The translations under genes were made by a program, and so were the position numbers. A stretch of 64,000 bases of DNA, from contig NC_134456.1 of the NCBI RefSeq assembly GCF_047948215.1, positions 80,652,515 to 80,716,514 of the forward strand. Direction: 5' to 3'. Every line of letters begins with the position of its first letter. Position 1 is the stretch's first letter. The notes below the pieces were generated by a model that was given only the letters and a program-made list of their open reading frames with translations, was not told where the DNA came from and searched no databases. The DNA is from Lycorma delicatula. Its lineage: Eukaryota > Arthropoda > Insecta > Hemiptera > Fulgoridae. Shown here in pieces: positions 1 to 11,815 of this stretch.

Positions 1-1841
1 GTTGTGAAATAAGAATAAATGCAGGATCTAAAACAGTTTGCATGTCTTAAACGAGTGGAAGAGGAATCGTTCCTTCTTCATCCACCGATATTGGAAACGT
101 ATTATTACACAATTGTTCTCTTTAGTAAAACGTTTCTTTGTGTTCAGGAAAATGTAAAACAAATTTTCGGTTTTCATTTAGAAACATTTCAAAATTTTTT
201 CAAAACAATATCGTAATTTTGAAATAAGTTTTTCTTTGTTTCATTATACATATGATATTATCAACATCAAGCTTTTTAGTCAACTATTACAGGAAGATAA
301 AAATAATGAGGTACGTTGTTTGGTATCTTTAAGTTCAAAAAGTCAAATTTCCTGCCTAATTATTATAAAGATGGAAATGCTTATAGTAATTTTTTAAATA
401 TAAATTATTTTTAGAAACAGAATAATTTAAAAATCCTAAATTTTATAGTAAATAAAGGATAAATTATTATGTTTTGGTCTTTTTTTATAGTAGATGTGCT
501 GAAATACGTAATTTAATAAATATCGACTGTAATATGCGATTTTTTAATTATTTCTTACAATAAAATTCATCATTTCAATTTTTTTCTGTTTAACAAAAAA
601 TAAGTAAAAACGTTCAGCAATAAGTTTATTCCAAATAAATATTATATTGAACAATTTTTTAAATTAAAAAAAAATTATACATTACTGATGGGATTAGGAA
701 ATACTTTTAATTTTTTGTCAGGATTATTATTTAACACTGGAATTTTTCAGCGAAACAATACGTAGTCGGAATTTTTTTCAGATTTATAGCATTTTCACAC
801 AAAAATTAAAAAAACTATTGGAAAACTTGTCATAAAAAAATATAAACACCCGTATTCCAGAAAACCTTAGCACACTCCGTATGTCGTTTTTCAATAATTT
901 TTACTCGTTTTTATTACGGGCTTTGTTAACTATATTTTTTATGATATCCATTTTAACAAAGAAGACCTATGAAGTTAAAAATAAAGTCTTCTCTTGAGTT
1001 TTGAATTTTTGAAGTAAGAATGTAATTAAGGTATATTATTATTAATTGTTTTTAATGTGACATGAACTTTCGGAAGCTAAAATTTCAAGACGGAGTGGTT
1101 AATATTTTTTATCTTAGTCATTTGTTTATAAAGAGATAATATTAAGAACTAGAACATTTGAAACAATTTTTCTTTTTCTTTAATAAAAACAGAAATAACA
1201 AACAAATTATTACAGCAATGAAACAAATATTTAAATTAATGAAGTAAAAATATGCAAACTAAAAAAACAATGCCTTTTTTTAAACAATTATTACGTGTTC
1301 AACAACTATAAATAAACGATAAAATCACAGTTGCGCCATTTGAATAACTTTATATTGTTATCATTATTCAAAATGTTTCATTAAAAAAATGTATCATTAT
1401 TCAAGTTGTCAAAATATTAAAATTAATTTTAAACATATCATATATTTGAAATCGTCTGCAAAGTTATTTGATTTTTTCAATTGGTCTCGAAAAACTAAAA
1501 AAAAAACTTTTTTGGGAAGAATTTAGTTAGTTGAACTTTTTAATTTTTACTATATATTTATAAAATATTAAATTATCAAATAAATGGAGGAATAGTTTGT
1601 TCAAATTATAGAAGAATTACCTTTTGTTTTTCATTGCAAATAGTAATAATTTTAATATTAAAAGAAAATCTGTGTTATTTTTATAATTTGGCACCGATTA
1701 AAATATTTGAATTAAAAAATTTATTGTACAGAAATAGTTTAATTTTTTCTGTTTTCTTATTGAATTCATTCTTCCTTAATTGTTAACAAATTATTTTTCA
1801 AATAGATTATTAATATATGTCTCTTATATAAAAGATAATGT
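1..1841. other. AT-rich stretch without a gene
   Basis: I see no gene, RNA or recognisable mobile element here. The sequence is strongly AT-rich with poly-A and poly-T runs. From position 195 it belongs to the large tandem duplication; positions 195-1528 recur at 8414-9747. The short open frame near the left edge is in this AT background and shows no family features. Confidence 0.6.
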
Positions 1842-2743
1842 CCTGACTGATTCATTAACTCATAATCAACGTACAACCAAAACTATTATAGGTACAGACT
1901 GAAAATTTTCAGGGACCCTTCGTATCTTTAAGCAGGCGTGTACTAAGAAAGAATTTTGCGAAATTTTGATTTTAAGGGGTTCAAATCGATAAAAAACTAA
2001 ATTTCGTGTTAGCAGCGCTGTCTGTTGGCCGTAAAATCAACATACGCTATACTTTAAATTAAAATTGAATTAAAAAATTAGAATATGTAAAACAAATAAT
2101 TGAAGATGTGAGGTGCAAAAAAATTGGTTGAGATTAAAAGCGTAGGTAAAGCACGGAAATGAAGTAATTCATTACATCTGTCTAAGTAATATTAATGCAT
2201 CGTGTGCGCGCGCAGAGTGACAGAATGAGTGTGTACGTGCTCCAGAAGAATGCCGTTTAATTTTTCAGCTGTATTTCTCTGTTTAAAATAATGAAAAAAC
2301 TTCATAACAAAAATTTGTCCGGAAAAGGCTTTGTTTTTAATTTAGGAATAACAAGAATTTTATGATTTCTGCTTCGCGGCAAAATGAACCTATACCGAAA
2401 TTCATCGAAAATCAACTGGAATCGAAAACCGAGGAAGAAGGGAGAAAGGGAAAATCGTAAAAGGGAATGAGGGAAAAATCGAAAAAGGTAAAAGGGAAGA
2501 GGTAAAAAGGGAAGAAGAGGAAAACGGGGAAAAGGAAATGGAAGTGGAAAGGGAAAAGATGAAGGGGAAAAGGGAAATAGAGGAAGAGGAAGGGGAAAGG
2601 GAAGTAAGGGAAAGAGAAACGGGAGAAGGAAAGGGAAACGAGAGAAAACGGCAAGGGAGAGCGAAGCGAGCCATGACCCTCAGATCGTGACGGGAAGTGC
2701 ATGTAATCATAGAGCACGGGCGAAGCCGCGATGGGGATGCTAG
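1842..2743 (+). mobile_element. Helitron-like non-autonomous element, family Hel-2
   Basis: The left part (about 1842-2010) aligns by eye with 55740-55870, sharing a tgactgattcat opening and an aagaaagaa block. The right end at 2714-2743 reads gcgaagccgcgatgggga and finishes in CTAG. A short hairpin (cggg/cgaag/ccg) a few bases before a terminal CTAG followed by T resembles a Helitron 3' end. It has no coding capacity. A homopurine core fills 2427-2670. The related end at 56525-56628 carries the same gcgaagc..agccatgacc block. Confidence 0.6.
2427..2670 (+). repeat. Homopurine tract inside Hel-2
   Basis: About 240 bases of almost pure A/G with a loose gggaaa/ggaaga periodicity. The two long open frames on the opposite strand here encode only Ser/Phe/Pro/Leu low-complexity sequence and are not genes. 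The tract lies between the unique 5' part and the 3' end of the Hel-2 copy. Confidence 0.9.
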
Positions 2744-2866
2744 ATTTGGGATTGTAATAAATAAGTTTTTTTTTTTTTTTACTTTTTTATATTAAAAAAG
2801 CATTGCAAGTGAAGCTACGCTACATCTATAATTTGGGCGAAGTCGCGACGGGGTACGTTAGTATAT
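2744..2866 (+). mobile_element. Second, degenerate Hel-2-type 3' end
   Basis: Positions 2832-2862 read gggcgaagtcgcgacgggg and then tacgttagt. This matches the 3' terminus of Hel-2, with GTTAG instead of the expected CTAG. It follows a poly-T stretch just after the first Hel-2 end, so two related ends lie within 120 bases. Confidence 0.45.
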
Positions 2867-3284
2867 ATATGTTTTGTTTTACCTTTTTTTACTCTTTCCT
2901 TCATTTGTTACAGGTTTTATTTTCTTTATTTATTGTTACTTTTATTTTACATCACTTTCTGCATTAAATAAATTATGAAAATAAAATCTTTTGTTTTTTA
3001 GAATATTCCCCTTAAAATAAATAACTAACAGCATTCTTTTCCTGTTACACTGAATACGTAAAGGATGCATCGTTTCACTATGGAAAGAGTACATTAATTA
3101 GTTAATTTATTTTTTCCATTCTACTATAGCTGTAACGCATCAAAAGTATCTGAGATATAAGAGGCAAAAGTCAGAGTTGGTATCTTGAAGATGAAGATGT
3201 TTACTGTAACAAAGTGAAGGTGATAGAGAGTTGAATATTTTGTATAACTTGGTGGGATCGGTATGATTATATTCCTATACCATA

Positions 3285-4155
3285 TACAGAAGGACTCATA
3301 AGTAGTAGACCATAATTTAACGCGCCGTAACTTCTAGCAGTATAAGCATGAAAAGAAAACAGATAATTTATTTTGTAAAGCAAACTTTCTTTAATATTGG
3401 TGTTCCATTGTACGATCAACTTGCATGCCATGAGGGTAAATACAGGCTTATAATCGCAGACAGATTTTCGCATGATCGTTAACTGTAGTAAATCCTCAGT
3501 AATCACATCATTCAGGTTCTGTAGGATGTTGATGTTGCGGGAATAAATTTTATCCTTTAAATGTCTCCACAGGAAAAGTATTTGGTGGGCTGTGGTCAGG
3601 AACCGTGTGGGGAATGCCTGGTCCAACCGGCTCCGTACTGTTGTGGCATAATGATCGGGAGCTCCATCCTTCTGTCACCACAGTTGATCAAAGAGGTCTC
3701 TCTGTTGGAGTAAAGGGTAAACAGTGTCCCTAATGAGCTCCAGATAATTCTCACCTTTGACGCCATCTTCAAAGAAGAAAGGTTCGATGACTCCTTGGAA
3801 TGTAAAACTTTCCCACACCATAATACCGGGACTTTTAACAGCGTACTCGAATATCACGCTTCGATTCGACGTACGACAGTAAACACAATTATGTCGGTTT
3901 ACATTACCGGACAAGTGGAATTTGGCTTCATCAGTCTCCATCAGCCCCTTGTTCAAACTGTGGGTCTCTTCCAACGCGGTGAGCCGCTCTTCAGTAAACT
4001 GCAGGCGGCAATCAGTAAGAAAAAAACCATTTTGGAACATTGCAATATGACACCTCTGCTATATGTTAAAATTTAAACCCGTCAGAAGTATTACGTTAGA
4101 GGTTACGGCGATTCAAACTGTGTTCTACTACTTATAGGCCACCCGATATTCTGTA
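3285..4155 (-). mobile_element. Decayed Tc1/mariner-type transposon
   Basis: Terminal inverted repeats are visible. The left end (3285 on) reads tacagaaggactcataagta and continues gtagaccataatttaacgcg. The right end, read on the minus strand from 4155, reads tacagaatatcgggtggcct and continues ataagtagtagaacacag. The two share ataagtagtaga and cgccgtaac blocks, offset by a small gap. Between them lies a broken transposase on the minus strand. TA dinucleotides sit at both ends, as expected for a TA target duplication. Confidence 0.75.
3330..4040 (-). pseudogene. Broken Tc1/mariner-type transposase (C-terminal two thirds)
   Basis: The minus strand from 4040 encodes a fragment with the motif DEAKFHLSGNVNRHN around residues 38-52. 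This corresponds to the first catalytic Asp region of the transposase group also seen at 61353-62381 (SDEVTFHISGKVNRHN). A stop follows at about 3675. A second frame continues with a GAP.HYA-like segment and then FLWRHLKDKIY, where intact relatives have a Ser-Pro-Asp motif before a FLWG-type block. The region that should contain the third catalytic Asp is scrambled. The N-terminal DNA-binding part is missing. It is inactive. Confidence 0.75.
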
Positions 4156-4914
4156 TAAATTTATCAATGAGAAGGAATTGGAAAATTATTCCACTTCTCA
4201 CTTTTCTTTCTAACCTTGGTATAGGAAACTTGTTCTTGTGAATGATTATATTATTTTTAAGAAACAACTATGCCAAGTCGTCAAGTTATTTAAAACTCCA
4301 AAAAGAAATTCTATTACATTAGGCATTATTTTAATAAATTTAACTTATCTGTAAATTAATTGGTTATTTTTAATCCTTGCGGGCCTAACTGATTAATAAA
4401 TTTTAATTGAAAATCGGAAATAAAAAGTTCAAGCTTAAAAATTTAATAAAATTAAACTAATTTAATATGCTCGTTCTCGAAATAAATAAAAGTGAATATT
4501 TTTTTAAGAATGTTTTATAAAAGTATTTATAAAGTTTTAAACTTTTGTTTAAAACAAAGATAAGTTGAATGTACCCTTTACATGCAATCCTTACAAATCC
4601 CTGTTTTCTAAGTTTTTAAGAAAACTTTAGATAATGTGATGTATCATTATGAAGCTTTGATTTTAAACTATTATGAATTAGTGTCTAAAACAGAGAATTC
4701 ATACAAAGTTCCAAAAACTGTCATTTATTTCTTTTTGACAACTAAAATAAAAATATGATCTCTGTAAGTGACACCAAGAAATGGATAAACTTACATCTTA
4801 TTTTTAATCATAATATTCTTTGTTAAATTGATTCAAATTGTTCCCAATTAGGTACTTAGTCATAGTCTTAAATTAACATTTTACTCTGATCAAAAGTCTC
4901 GAATGAGATTTAAG

Positions 4915-5324
4915 CATAGATTATTAAGTAATTGGATTGAGGCTTTTGAGATGTGTATTGAAAAGTATTTATTTGCAGGTCGCAATCAAGAGAATATCTC
5001 ATTTAGTATATTCAGAAATGGGATAAATTTACCAATTGTTCAAATTTATTTTTATCTTTCTTCCCCCCCCCCTTTCAAGGTTCAATTTCGTAAACCTAAA
5101 AATTTTGTTTTAGATAATTACATGAAAATTATACACACCAAAAATCAAGTTAATTTCTTCATTTATCACAGAGAAAAAAAAATAGTAAATTTCATTGTTA
5201 CTCCATTTAAACTCGGAATTTCAAAAAAAAAAACTTTCTTACTGTACACTTACATTGTAAGAATATGTATACCAGTTTTCATCAATTTATCTTTACTAGA
5301 TTTTGCTGGGCGTTGATCAATCAG
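4915..5324 (-). mobile_element. Hel-2 copy, 5' part only
   Basis: Read on the minus strand from 5324, this begins with tgattgatcaacgcccagc and follows the Hel-2 copy at 55740-56120 for about 400 bases, including a ttgaacaat and a gcaaatactt block. The Hel-2 3' end is absent. It directly abuts the 3' end of the Hel-1 element that begins at 5325. Confidence 0.65.
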
Positions 5325-6066
5325 TTAGACCCATAAATGCTTCGCTACTGCTAGATTTGAGTATATATATTAAATGAACGCAATTGGAAGTTTGATAATA
5401 CATAAACAAAATGAACATTGCGGAACTTCACAAAATTTAACCTTTCCCTATTTCCTTTTACCCGTTTCTCCTTTTCCATTACCCCTTTCTCTATCTCCTT
5501 TTCCTATTCCCATTTTCATTTTATCGCATTTCCTTTCCATTCCCCCATTTTCACCTTCCATTTCCCCCATTTCCTCCCCTTTACCTTTACTACTCCCTTC
5601 CCTTGTTTCTCTTTCCCTTGTTTCCATTTCCCCTCTTCTTTCTCCCCTTTCCCTTTTTTCTCCTTTCCCCTTTCCATTTCCTTTACTAGTTTTTCGTTTT
5701 CCCTTTTTTATTTTTTCCATTTCCCCTTCTTCCCTTTTTACCTTGTTCACTTTTCCGATTTTTCCCTTTCTCCCTTTTTCCCCGTGAGTAAATCGGACCA
5801 GTAGTTTTTTAGTCTACAGCGGACAAACATATCGGAAACATTGAAATGGAATCGTAAAATATTTAATATAGCTTGTGTTGTTTTAAGTCCAACAGATAGC
5901 GATGTTTTTCAAAAAAAGCATGTTTTTACCTGTCACATCTGTGAAATCTTAGGTATATAAACAGTAGGTATATAAAAACACGCACGTATCGAATGCAACT
6001 CTGTGTCAAAATTTCAAAGCAATCAGTGAAGAACTTTCTGAGATTTAAGATTTTGAAAAAACGAAC

Positions 6067-6068
<2 letters not shown>
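5325..6068 (-). mobile_element. Helitron-like non-autonomous element, family Hel-1
   Basis: Matches the copies at 16030-16782 and 45079-45800. Its 3' end (left side here) has the aatgcttcgct..tgctagattt block and is degenerate at the extreme terminus. Its 5' end near 6068 has the ttaagattttgaaaaaacg block. The centre, 5441-5780, is a homopyrimidine tract on this strand. There is no coding capacity; long open frames here are low-complexity artefacts. The right side runs into a (TA)n microsatellite. The right two thirds is duplicated at 9751-10369. Confidence 0.65.
5441..5780 (+). repeat. Homopyrimidine tract inside Hel-1
   Basis: About 340 bases of nearly pure C/T (tttccc, cccttt units). It corresponds to tracts of the same kind in the other Hel-1 copies: 9751-10082 here duplicated, 16319-16640 as purines, and 45238-45500 as pyrimidines. 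Confidence 0.9.

Positions 6069-6118
<50 letters not shown>
6069..6118. repeat. (TA)n microsatellite
   Basis: About 25 TA units at the 5' end of the Hel-1 copy. The matching tract in duplication unit 2 is 6 bases shorter. Confidence 0.95.
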
Positions 6119-6119
<1 letters not shown>

Positions 6120-6123
<4 letters not shown>

Positions 6124-7518
6124 TATTTTTTTTAAATAAAACCAAACTTATTAAGTTTATTTAACTACAGATAATCTTTTGGTCATTTAACTGACTGAAA
6201 GTACTTTAATAATGAAACAACAAAGCAAAAATCAAACAAATCATTAAAGGTAAACGTAATAAAAAAGTCAATAACTAAATTCCTTGATTAATGAATATTT
6301 AGATTTAAAATTGGCATAAATGTAGGCCAATCCACAAAAAAAAACCCATTTAAGTATACTTTTAAGCTCAATTTAAACACACAACATTTTTTACTGAAAA
6401 ATTTTACTCTATTCAGATTAAAGGTCAGATAAAATTGGACCCTTCCTTAATAATTATCTGCTAACTGAGAAAGCAGTTTACAAATGTATCTAATCATATA
6501 AATTTATTAAATCTAATCATACATATTCCTATGACTTAATATTCTATATAATGCTATTATGTATTATGTAATATTATATCACATGCTTATTTAAATGGTA
6601 AGGACTGGAAGGCATTTAAAGATTGTTGGGATATTTAAAAATGAGTTTAATTTACAAAATAACAAAAAGAGGAAAACTTTAGCTTTCTTATTTTTATCTT
6701 AGCTTAACCTATTTATTTCTTCATATTCGTTAATTTGTTCCTTTTAAAAAATGACTTACAAAAAACAAAAATTTGAAAGAATATATGTTTTTTTTTTTTT
6801 TTTAGAATAATTCATGAAGTAAAAGATATCAAAGTAGCAAATCTTTTTAAATGTAAATAATGCTGCTAAACGGAGCGGATGACTCTTTTAAGTCAAAACT
6901 GAATTTTATAGCGTTTTATTTATTTATTTCACTCTTGAAAATTTTACCGTTTGATTTACCTGTACGTAACGTGATAATACGAAACATCGAACTATGTAGA
7001 ATTTAGATCGTTAGATGATTTGAAAATGAGAAAATTATTTCTTAAATTATAGTGTACTATAGTTTACAACCTATAATCAAGAAACTAATCATGTCTAATA
7101 ATAAATATTAACTAAGCAACATTAGGTAAGGTACATTTCCTTTAAAAATTTCAGATTTAAAAGAAAAAACGGAATTATCATTTGACGTGTTTAAGAAACT
7201 GTACGTTTTTCGTCTATTATATGGAATATACCTAACTCCATGATTGCATGACTACATATTGTCGGAATTAAGTCAAAACCTCGTAACTCCAAATATTCAG
7301 GAAACTAAAAAACGTATTAAGTACTTCTACGGATATGTTTTGGTGCATACGAAAATGAATTACAGTAATTAATAATTACCCATAAATCTCTAATATTTTT
7401 CTAATTTACATAAAGAATATAAGACACGATTTTTTGCTTCTAATTGATGTATATTTGTTTTCCACTTATGAGGTAGTGAAATAAACATAATACAGATACG
7501 TTTCTGCTATTCCCTCCC
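6120..7518. other. AT-rich stretch without a gene
   Basis: I see no gene or recognisable element. It is duplicated at about 10415-11815 with, as far as I can see, only a one-base difference in a poly-T run. Confidence 0.6.
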
Positions 7519-8110
7519 GAATTGTAGGGACGAGGATTTCAACGAGATCCTTACTGAGGTCGAGAACTATATAAGGAATACCAGTAAGCCGGTTTTGCTG
7601 ACAGGGGTCGTCAATGCCGAGTTAGGTGGCAATGGATCAACCAGGAGGGCCTACAATTTGGGTTCTGTCCTGGGGGCCACAAACATGATTGTCTTACATA
7701 CTCTGAAGTCCTACTTTTGTGGAAAGAGGCACTGGCTCTGACATCGATATTACTTGCGACCACAGGGAGATACGCTGCACGCGTCCTGGACTGGAGAGTC
7801 GTAGGAGACGAGTTCCTTTCTGACCACCGTGCTATCATATTTAGTGTGCAACGAAACAGGCCTGTTAGTCCCCCCCCCCCGGGAGTCTCTGTAGAAGCCC
7901 TCGGTTACGTAGACTGGGAGAGTCGTTGGTGCAGCCGCTGCGGAACTCATCCCATATCAGGACATAAGTCCAGACATGTTCATGAGTGCACTTCGTGAAG
8001 CCTGCGAATAAGGTAGACCGCATGGGGAACAAGCAAAAGAGTGTCTACTGGTGATCGGCCTCTATAGCCAATCTTAGGACGGTAGCAATATACACAAGGA
8101 GATGTCGAGA
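7519..8110 (+). pseudogene. R1-like non-LTR retrotransposon, endonuclease remnant
   Basis: A GC-richer block encodes pieces of an apurinic-type endonuclease domain in more than one plus-strand frame. One frame has KPVLLTGVVNAELGGNG, where the active-site motif of the family is normally GDFNA, so the catalytic Asp is lost. A second frame (from 7717) carries WRVVGDEFLSDHRAIIFSV, containing the conserved SDH motif. After 7990 the frame SVYWWSASIANLRR matches the linker that follows the endonuclease in R1-clade elements. There are stops and frameshifts, so it is inactive. The next domain appears on the opposite strand. An identical copy lies at 11816-12407. Confidence 0.75.
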
Positions 8111-8179
8111 GTGAAAACAACGACACTCAACTTGGACAGACTAATGGGGAGGAAAACGGGTCCCAAACAGAAGTGGAAT

Positions 8180-8413
8180 ACCACTCTGGCCTCCTTCCAG
8201 CAGTCGGGGAAGTCTCCGTTCTCCATGCCGTGGCTGGCAATCTCGAGCATCTCCCAGGGAGCCTTCTGAACCAGCCCCTTGATCACTGCCGTGGGAATCT
8301 TGTCCCGGCCAGGGCTCTTTTTGGTTGCCAAGCTCCTCGCCGCAAGTTGTAGCTCTTCCATGGTGAATCTTCTATTGTCGCAAGGTGTGGATCTCACGAT
8401 ATCAGGCACTGTA
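8180..8413 (-). pseudogene. R1-like reverse transcriptase N-terminal remnant, inverted
   Basis: On the minus strand this encodes RFTMEELQLAARSLATKKSP and then GRDKIP and WKEARVV. This is the finger region of an R1-clade reverse transcriptase (families normally show KKSPGPDGIP). It points opposite to the endonuclease remnant just before it; the strand switch lies between 8108 and 8182. The fragment is cut at 8413 by the tandem-duplication junction. The longer version is at 12477-13010. Confidence 0.75.
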
Positions 8414-9750
8414 TTTTTTCAAAACAATATCGTAATTTTGAAATAAGTTTTTCTTTGTTTCATTATACATATGATATTATCAACATCAAGCTTTTTAGTC
8501 AACTATTACAGGAAGATAAAAATAATGAGGTACGTTGTTTGGTATCTTTAAGTTCAAAAAGTCAAATTTCCTGCCTAATTATTATAAAGATGGAAATGCT
8601 TATAGTAATTTTTTAAATATAAATTATTTTTAGAAACAGAATAATTTAAAAATCCTAAATTTTATAGTAAATAAAGGATAAATTATTATGTTTTGGTCTT
8701 TTTTTATAGTAGATGTGCTGAAATACGTAATTTAATAAATATCGACTGTAATATGCGATTTTTTAATTATTTCTTACAATAAAATTCATCATTTCAATTT
8801 TTTTCTGTTTAACAAAAAATAAGTAAAAACGTTCAGCAATAAGTTTATTCCAAATAAATATTATATTGAACAATTTTTTAAATTAAAAAAAAATTATACA
8901 TTACTGATGGGATTAGGAAATACTTTTAATTTTTTGTCAGGATTATTATTTAACACTGGAATTTTTCAGCGAAACAATACGTAGTCGGAATTTTTTTCAG
9001 ATTTATAGCATTTTCACACAAAAATTAAAAAAACTATTGGAAAACTTGTCATAAAAAAATATAAACACCCGTATTCCAGAAAACCTTAGCACACTCCGTA
9101 TGTCGTTTTTCAATAATTTTTACTCGTTTTTATTACGGGCTTTGTTAACTATATTTTTTATGATATCCATTTTAACAAAGAAGACCTATGAAGTTAAAAA
9201 TAAAGTCTTCTCTTGAGTTTTGAATTTTTGAAGTAAGAATGTAATTAAGGTATATTATTATTAATTGTTTTTAATGTGACATGAACTTTCGGAAGCTAAA
9301 ATTTCAAGACGGAGTGGTTAATATTTTTTATCTTAGTCATTTGTTTATAAAGAGATAATATTAAGAACTAGAACATTTGAAACAATTTTTCTTTTTCTTT
9401 AATAAAAACAGAAATAACAAACAAATTATTACAGCAATGAAACAAATATTTAAATTAATGAAGTAAAAATATGCAAACTAAAAAAACAATGCCTTTTTTT
9501 AAACAATTATTACGTGTTCAACAACTATAAATAAACGATAAAATCACAGTTGCGCCATTTGAATAACTTTATATTGTTATCATTATTCAAAATGTTTCAT
9601 TAAAAAAATGTATCATTATTCAAGTTGTCAAAATATTAAAATTAATTTTAAACATATCATATATTTGAAATCGTCTGCAAAGTTATTTGATTTTTTCAAT
9701 TGGTCTCGAAAAACTAAAAAAAAAACTTTTTTGGGAAGAATTTAGTTTAG

Positions 9751-10368
9751 TATTTCCTTTTACCCGTTTCTCCTTTTCCATTACCCCTTTCTCTATCTCC
9801 TTTTCCTATTCCCATTTTCATTTTATCGCATTTCCTTTCCATTCCCCCATTTTCACCTTCCATTTCCCCCATTTCCTCCCCTTTACCTTTACTACTCCCT
9901 TCCCTTGTTTCTCTTTCCCTTGTTTCCATTTCCCCTCTTCTTTCTCCCCTTTCCCTTTTTTCTCCTTTCCCCTTTCCATTTCCTTTACTAGTTTTTCGTT
10001 TTCCCTTTTTTATTTTTTCCATTTCCCCTTCTTCCCTTTTTACCTTGTTCACTTTTCCGATTTTTCCCTTTCTCCCTTTTTCCCCGTGAGTAAATCGGAC
10101 CAGTAGTTTTTTAGTCTACAGCGGACAAACATATCGGAAACATTGAAATGGAATCGTAAAATATTTAATATAGCTTGTGTTGTTTTAAGTCCAACAGATA
10201 GCGATGTTTTTCAAAAAAAGCATGTTTTTACCTGTCACATCTGTGAAATCTTAGGTATATAAACAGTAGGTATATAAAAACACGCACGTATCGAATGCAA
10301 CTCTGTGTCAAAATTTCAAAGCAATCAGTGAAGAACTTTCTGAGATTTAAGATTTTGAAAAAACGAAC

Positions 10369-10369
<1 letters not shown>
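9751..10369 (-). mobile_element. Hel-1 copy truncated by the unit 2 deletion
   Basis: Duplicate of 5449-6068. The 3' terminus (left) has been removed by the 3.9 kb deletion, so the element starts inside the homopyrimidine core. Confidence 0.8.

Positions 10370-10414
<45 letters not shown>
10370..10414. repeat. (TA)n microsatellite
   Basis: About 22 TA units, 6 bases shorter than the matching tract at 6069-6118. Confidence 0.95.
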
Positions 10415-10419
<5 letters not shown>

Positions 10420-11815
10420 TATTTTTTTTAAATAAAACCAAACTTATTAAGTTTATTTAACTACAGATAATCTTTTGGTCATTTAACTGACTGAAAGTAC
10501 TTTAATAATGAAACAACAAAGCAAAAATCAAACAAATCATTAAAGGTAAACGTAATAAAAAAGTCAATAACTAAATTCCTTGATTAATGAATATTTAGAT
10601 TTAAAATTGGCATAAATGTAGGCCAATCCACAAAAAAAAACCCATTTAAGTATACTTTTAAGCTCAATTTAAACACACAACATTTTTTACTGAAAAATTT
10701 TACTCTATTCAGATTAAAGGTCAGATAAAATTGGACCCTTCCTTAATAATTATCTGCTAACTGAGAAAGCAGTTTACAAATGTATCTAATCATATAAATT
10801 TATTAAATCTAATCATACATATTCCTATGACTTAATATTCTATATAATGCTATTATGTATTATGTAATATTATATCACATGCTTATTTAAATGGTAAGGA
10901 CTGGAAGGCATTTAAAGATTGTTGGGATATTTAAAAATGAGTTTAATTTACAAAATAACAAAAAGAGGAAAACTTTAGCTTTCTTATTTTTATCTTAGCT
11001 TAACCTATTTATTTCTTCATATTCGTTAATTTGTTCCTTTTAAAAAATGACTTACAAAAAACAAAAATTTGAAAGAATATATGTTTTTTTTTTTTTTTTT
11101 AGAATAATTCATGAAGTAAAAGATATCAAAGTAGCAAATCTTTTTAAATGTAAATAATGCTGCTAAACGGAGCGGATGACTCTTTTAAGTCAAAACTGAA
11201 TTTTATAGCGTTTTATTTATTTATTTCACTCTTGAAAATTTTACCGTTTGATTTACCTGTACGTAACGTGATAATACGAAACATCGAACTATGTAGAATT
11301 TAGATCGTTAGATGATTTGAAAATGAGAAAATTATTTCTTAAATTATAGTGTACTATAGTTTACAACCTATAATCAAGAAACTAATCATGTCTAATAATA
11401 AATATTAACTAAGCAACATTAGGTAAGGTACATTTCCTTTAAAAATTTCAGATTTAAAAGAAAAAACGGAATTATCATTTGACGTGTTTAAGAAACTGTA
11501 CGTTTTTCGTCTATTATATGGAATATACCTAACTCCATGATTGCATGACTACATATTGTCGGAATTAAGTCAAAACCTCGTAACTCCAAATATTCAGGAA
11601 ACTAAAAAACGTATTAAGTACTTCTACGGATATGTTTTGGTGCATACGAAAATGAATTACAGTAATTAATAATTACCCATAAATCTCTAATATTTTTCTA
11701 ATTTACATAAAGAATATAAGACACGATTTTTTGCTTCTAATTGATGTATATTTGTTTTCCACTTATGAGGTAGTGAAATAAACATAATACAGATACGTTT
11801 CTGCTATTCCCTCCC
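10415..11815. other. AT-rich stretch without a gene (duplicate of 6120-7518)
   Basis: No gene or element recognised. It follows unit 1 essentially base for base. Confidence 0.6.

Larger units (their letters stand above)
195..8413. repeat. Tandem duplication, unit 1 (8,219 bp)
   Basis: The sequence from 195 recurs from 8414, directly after this unit ends at 8413. Positions 195-1528 match 8414-9747 at a constant offset of 8,219. Positions 5449-8413 match 9751-12710, with the offset changing from 4,302 to 4,297. The differences I could find in the lines compared are a (TA)n run (6 bases shorter in unit 2) and a poly-T run (1 base longer). Unit 1 contains an extra 3,920 bp (1529-5448). Its contents are Hel-2, a Tc1/mariner-type element, Hel-1 and a rearranged R1-like fragment. 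Confidence 0.93.

Noticed and set aside
2402..2717. Two overlapping minus-strand open frames of about 100 codons
   Set aside because: They translate a homopurine tract into Ser/Phe/Pro/Leu low complexity with no domain; the same artefact arises in every such tract here.
3795..4076. 93-codon plus-strand open frame
   Set aside because: It is antisense to the clearly recognisable transposase remnant on the minus strand.
5374..5804. Open frames of 100-137 codons on both strands
   Set aside because: Products of the homopyrimidine core of a Hel-1 element; low-complexity only. The same applies to 9687-10106, 16286-16507 and 45208-45558.
195..8413. LTR-like or site-specific mobile origin for the 8.2 kb unit
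   Set aside because: No inverted or direct terminal repeats or integrase-type genes at the unit ends; the breakpoint cuts through an R1-like remnant.
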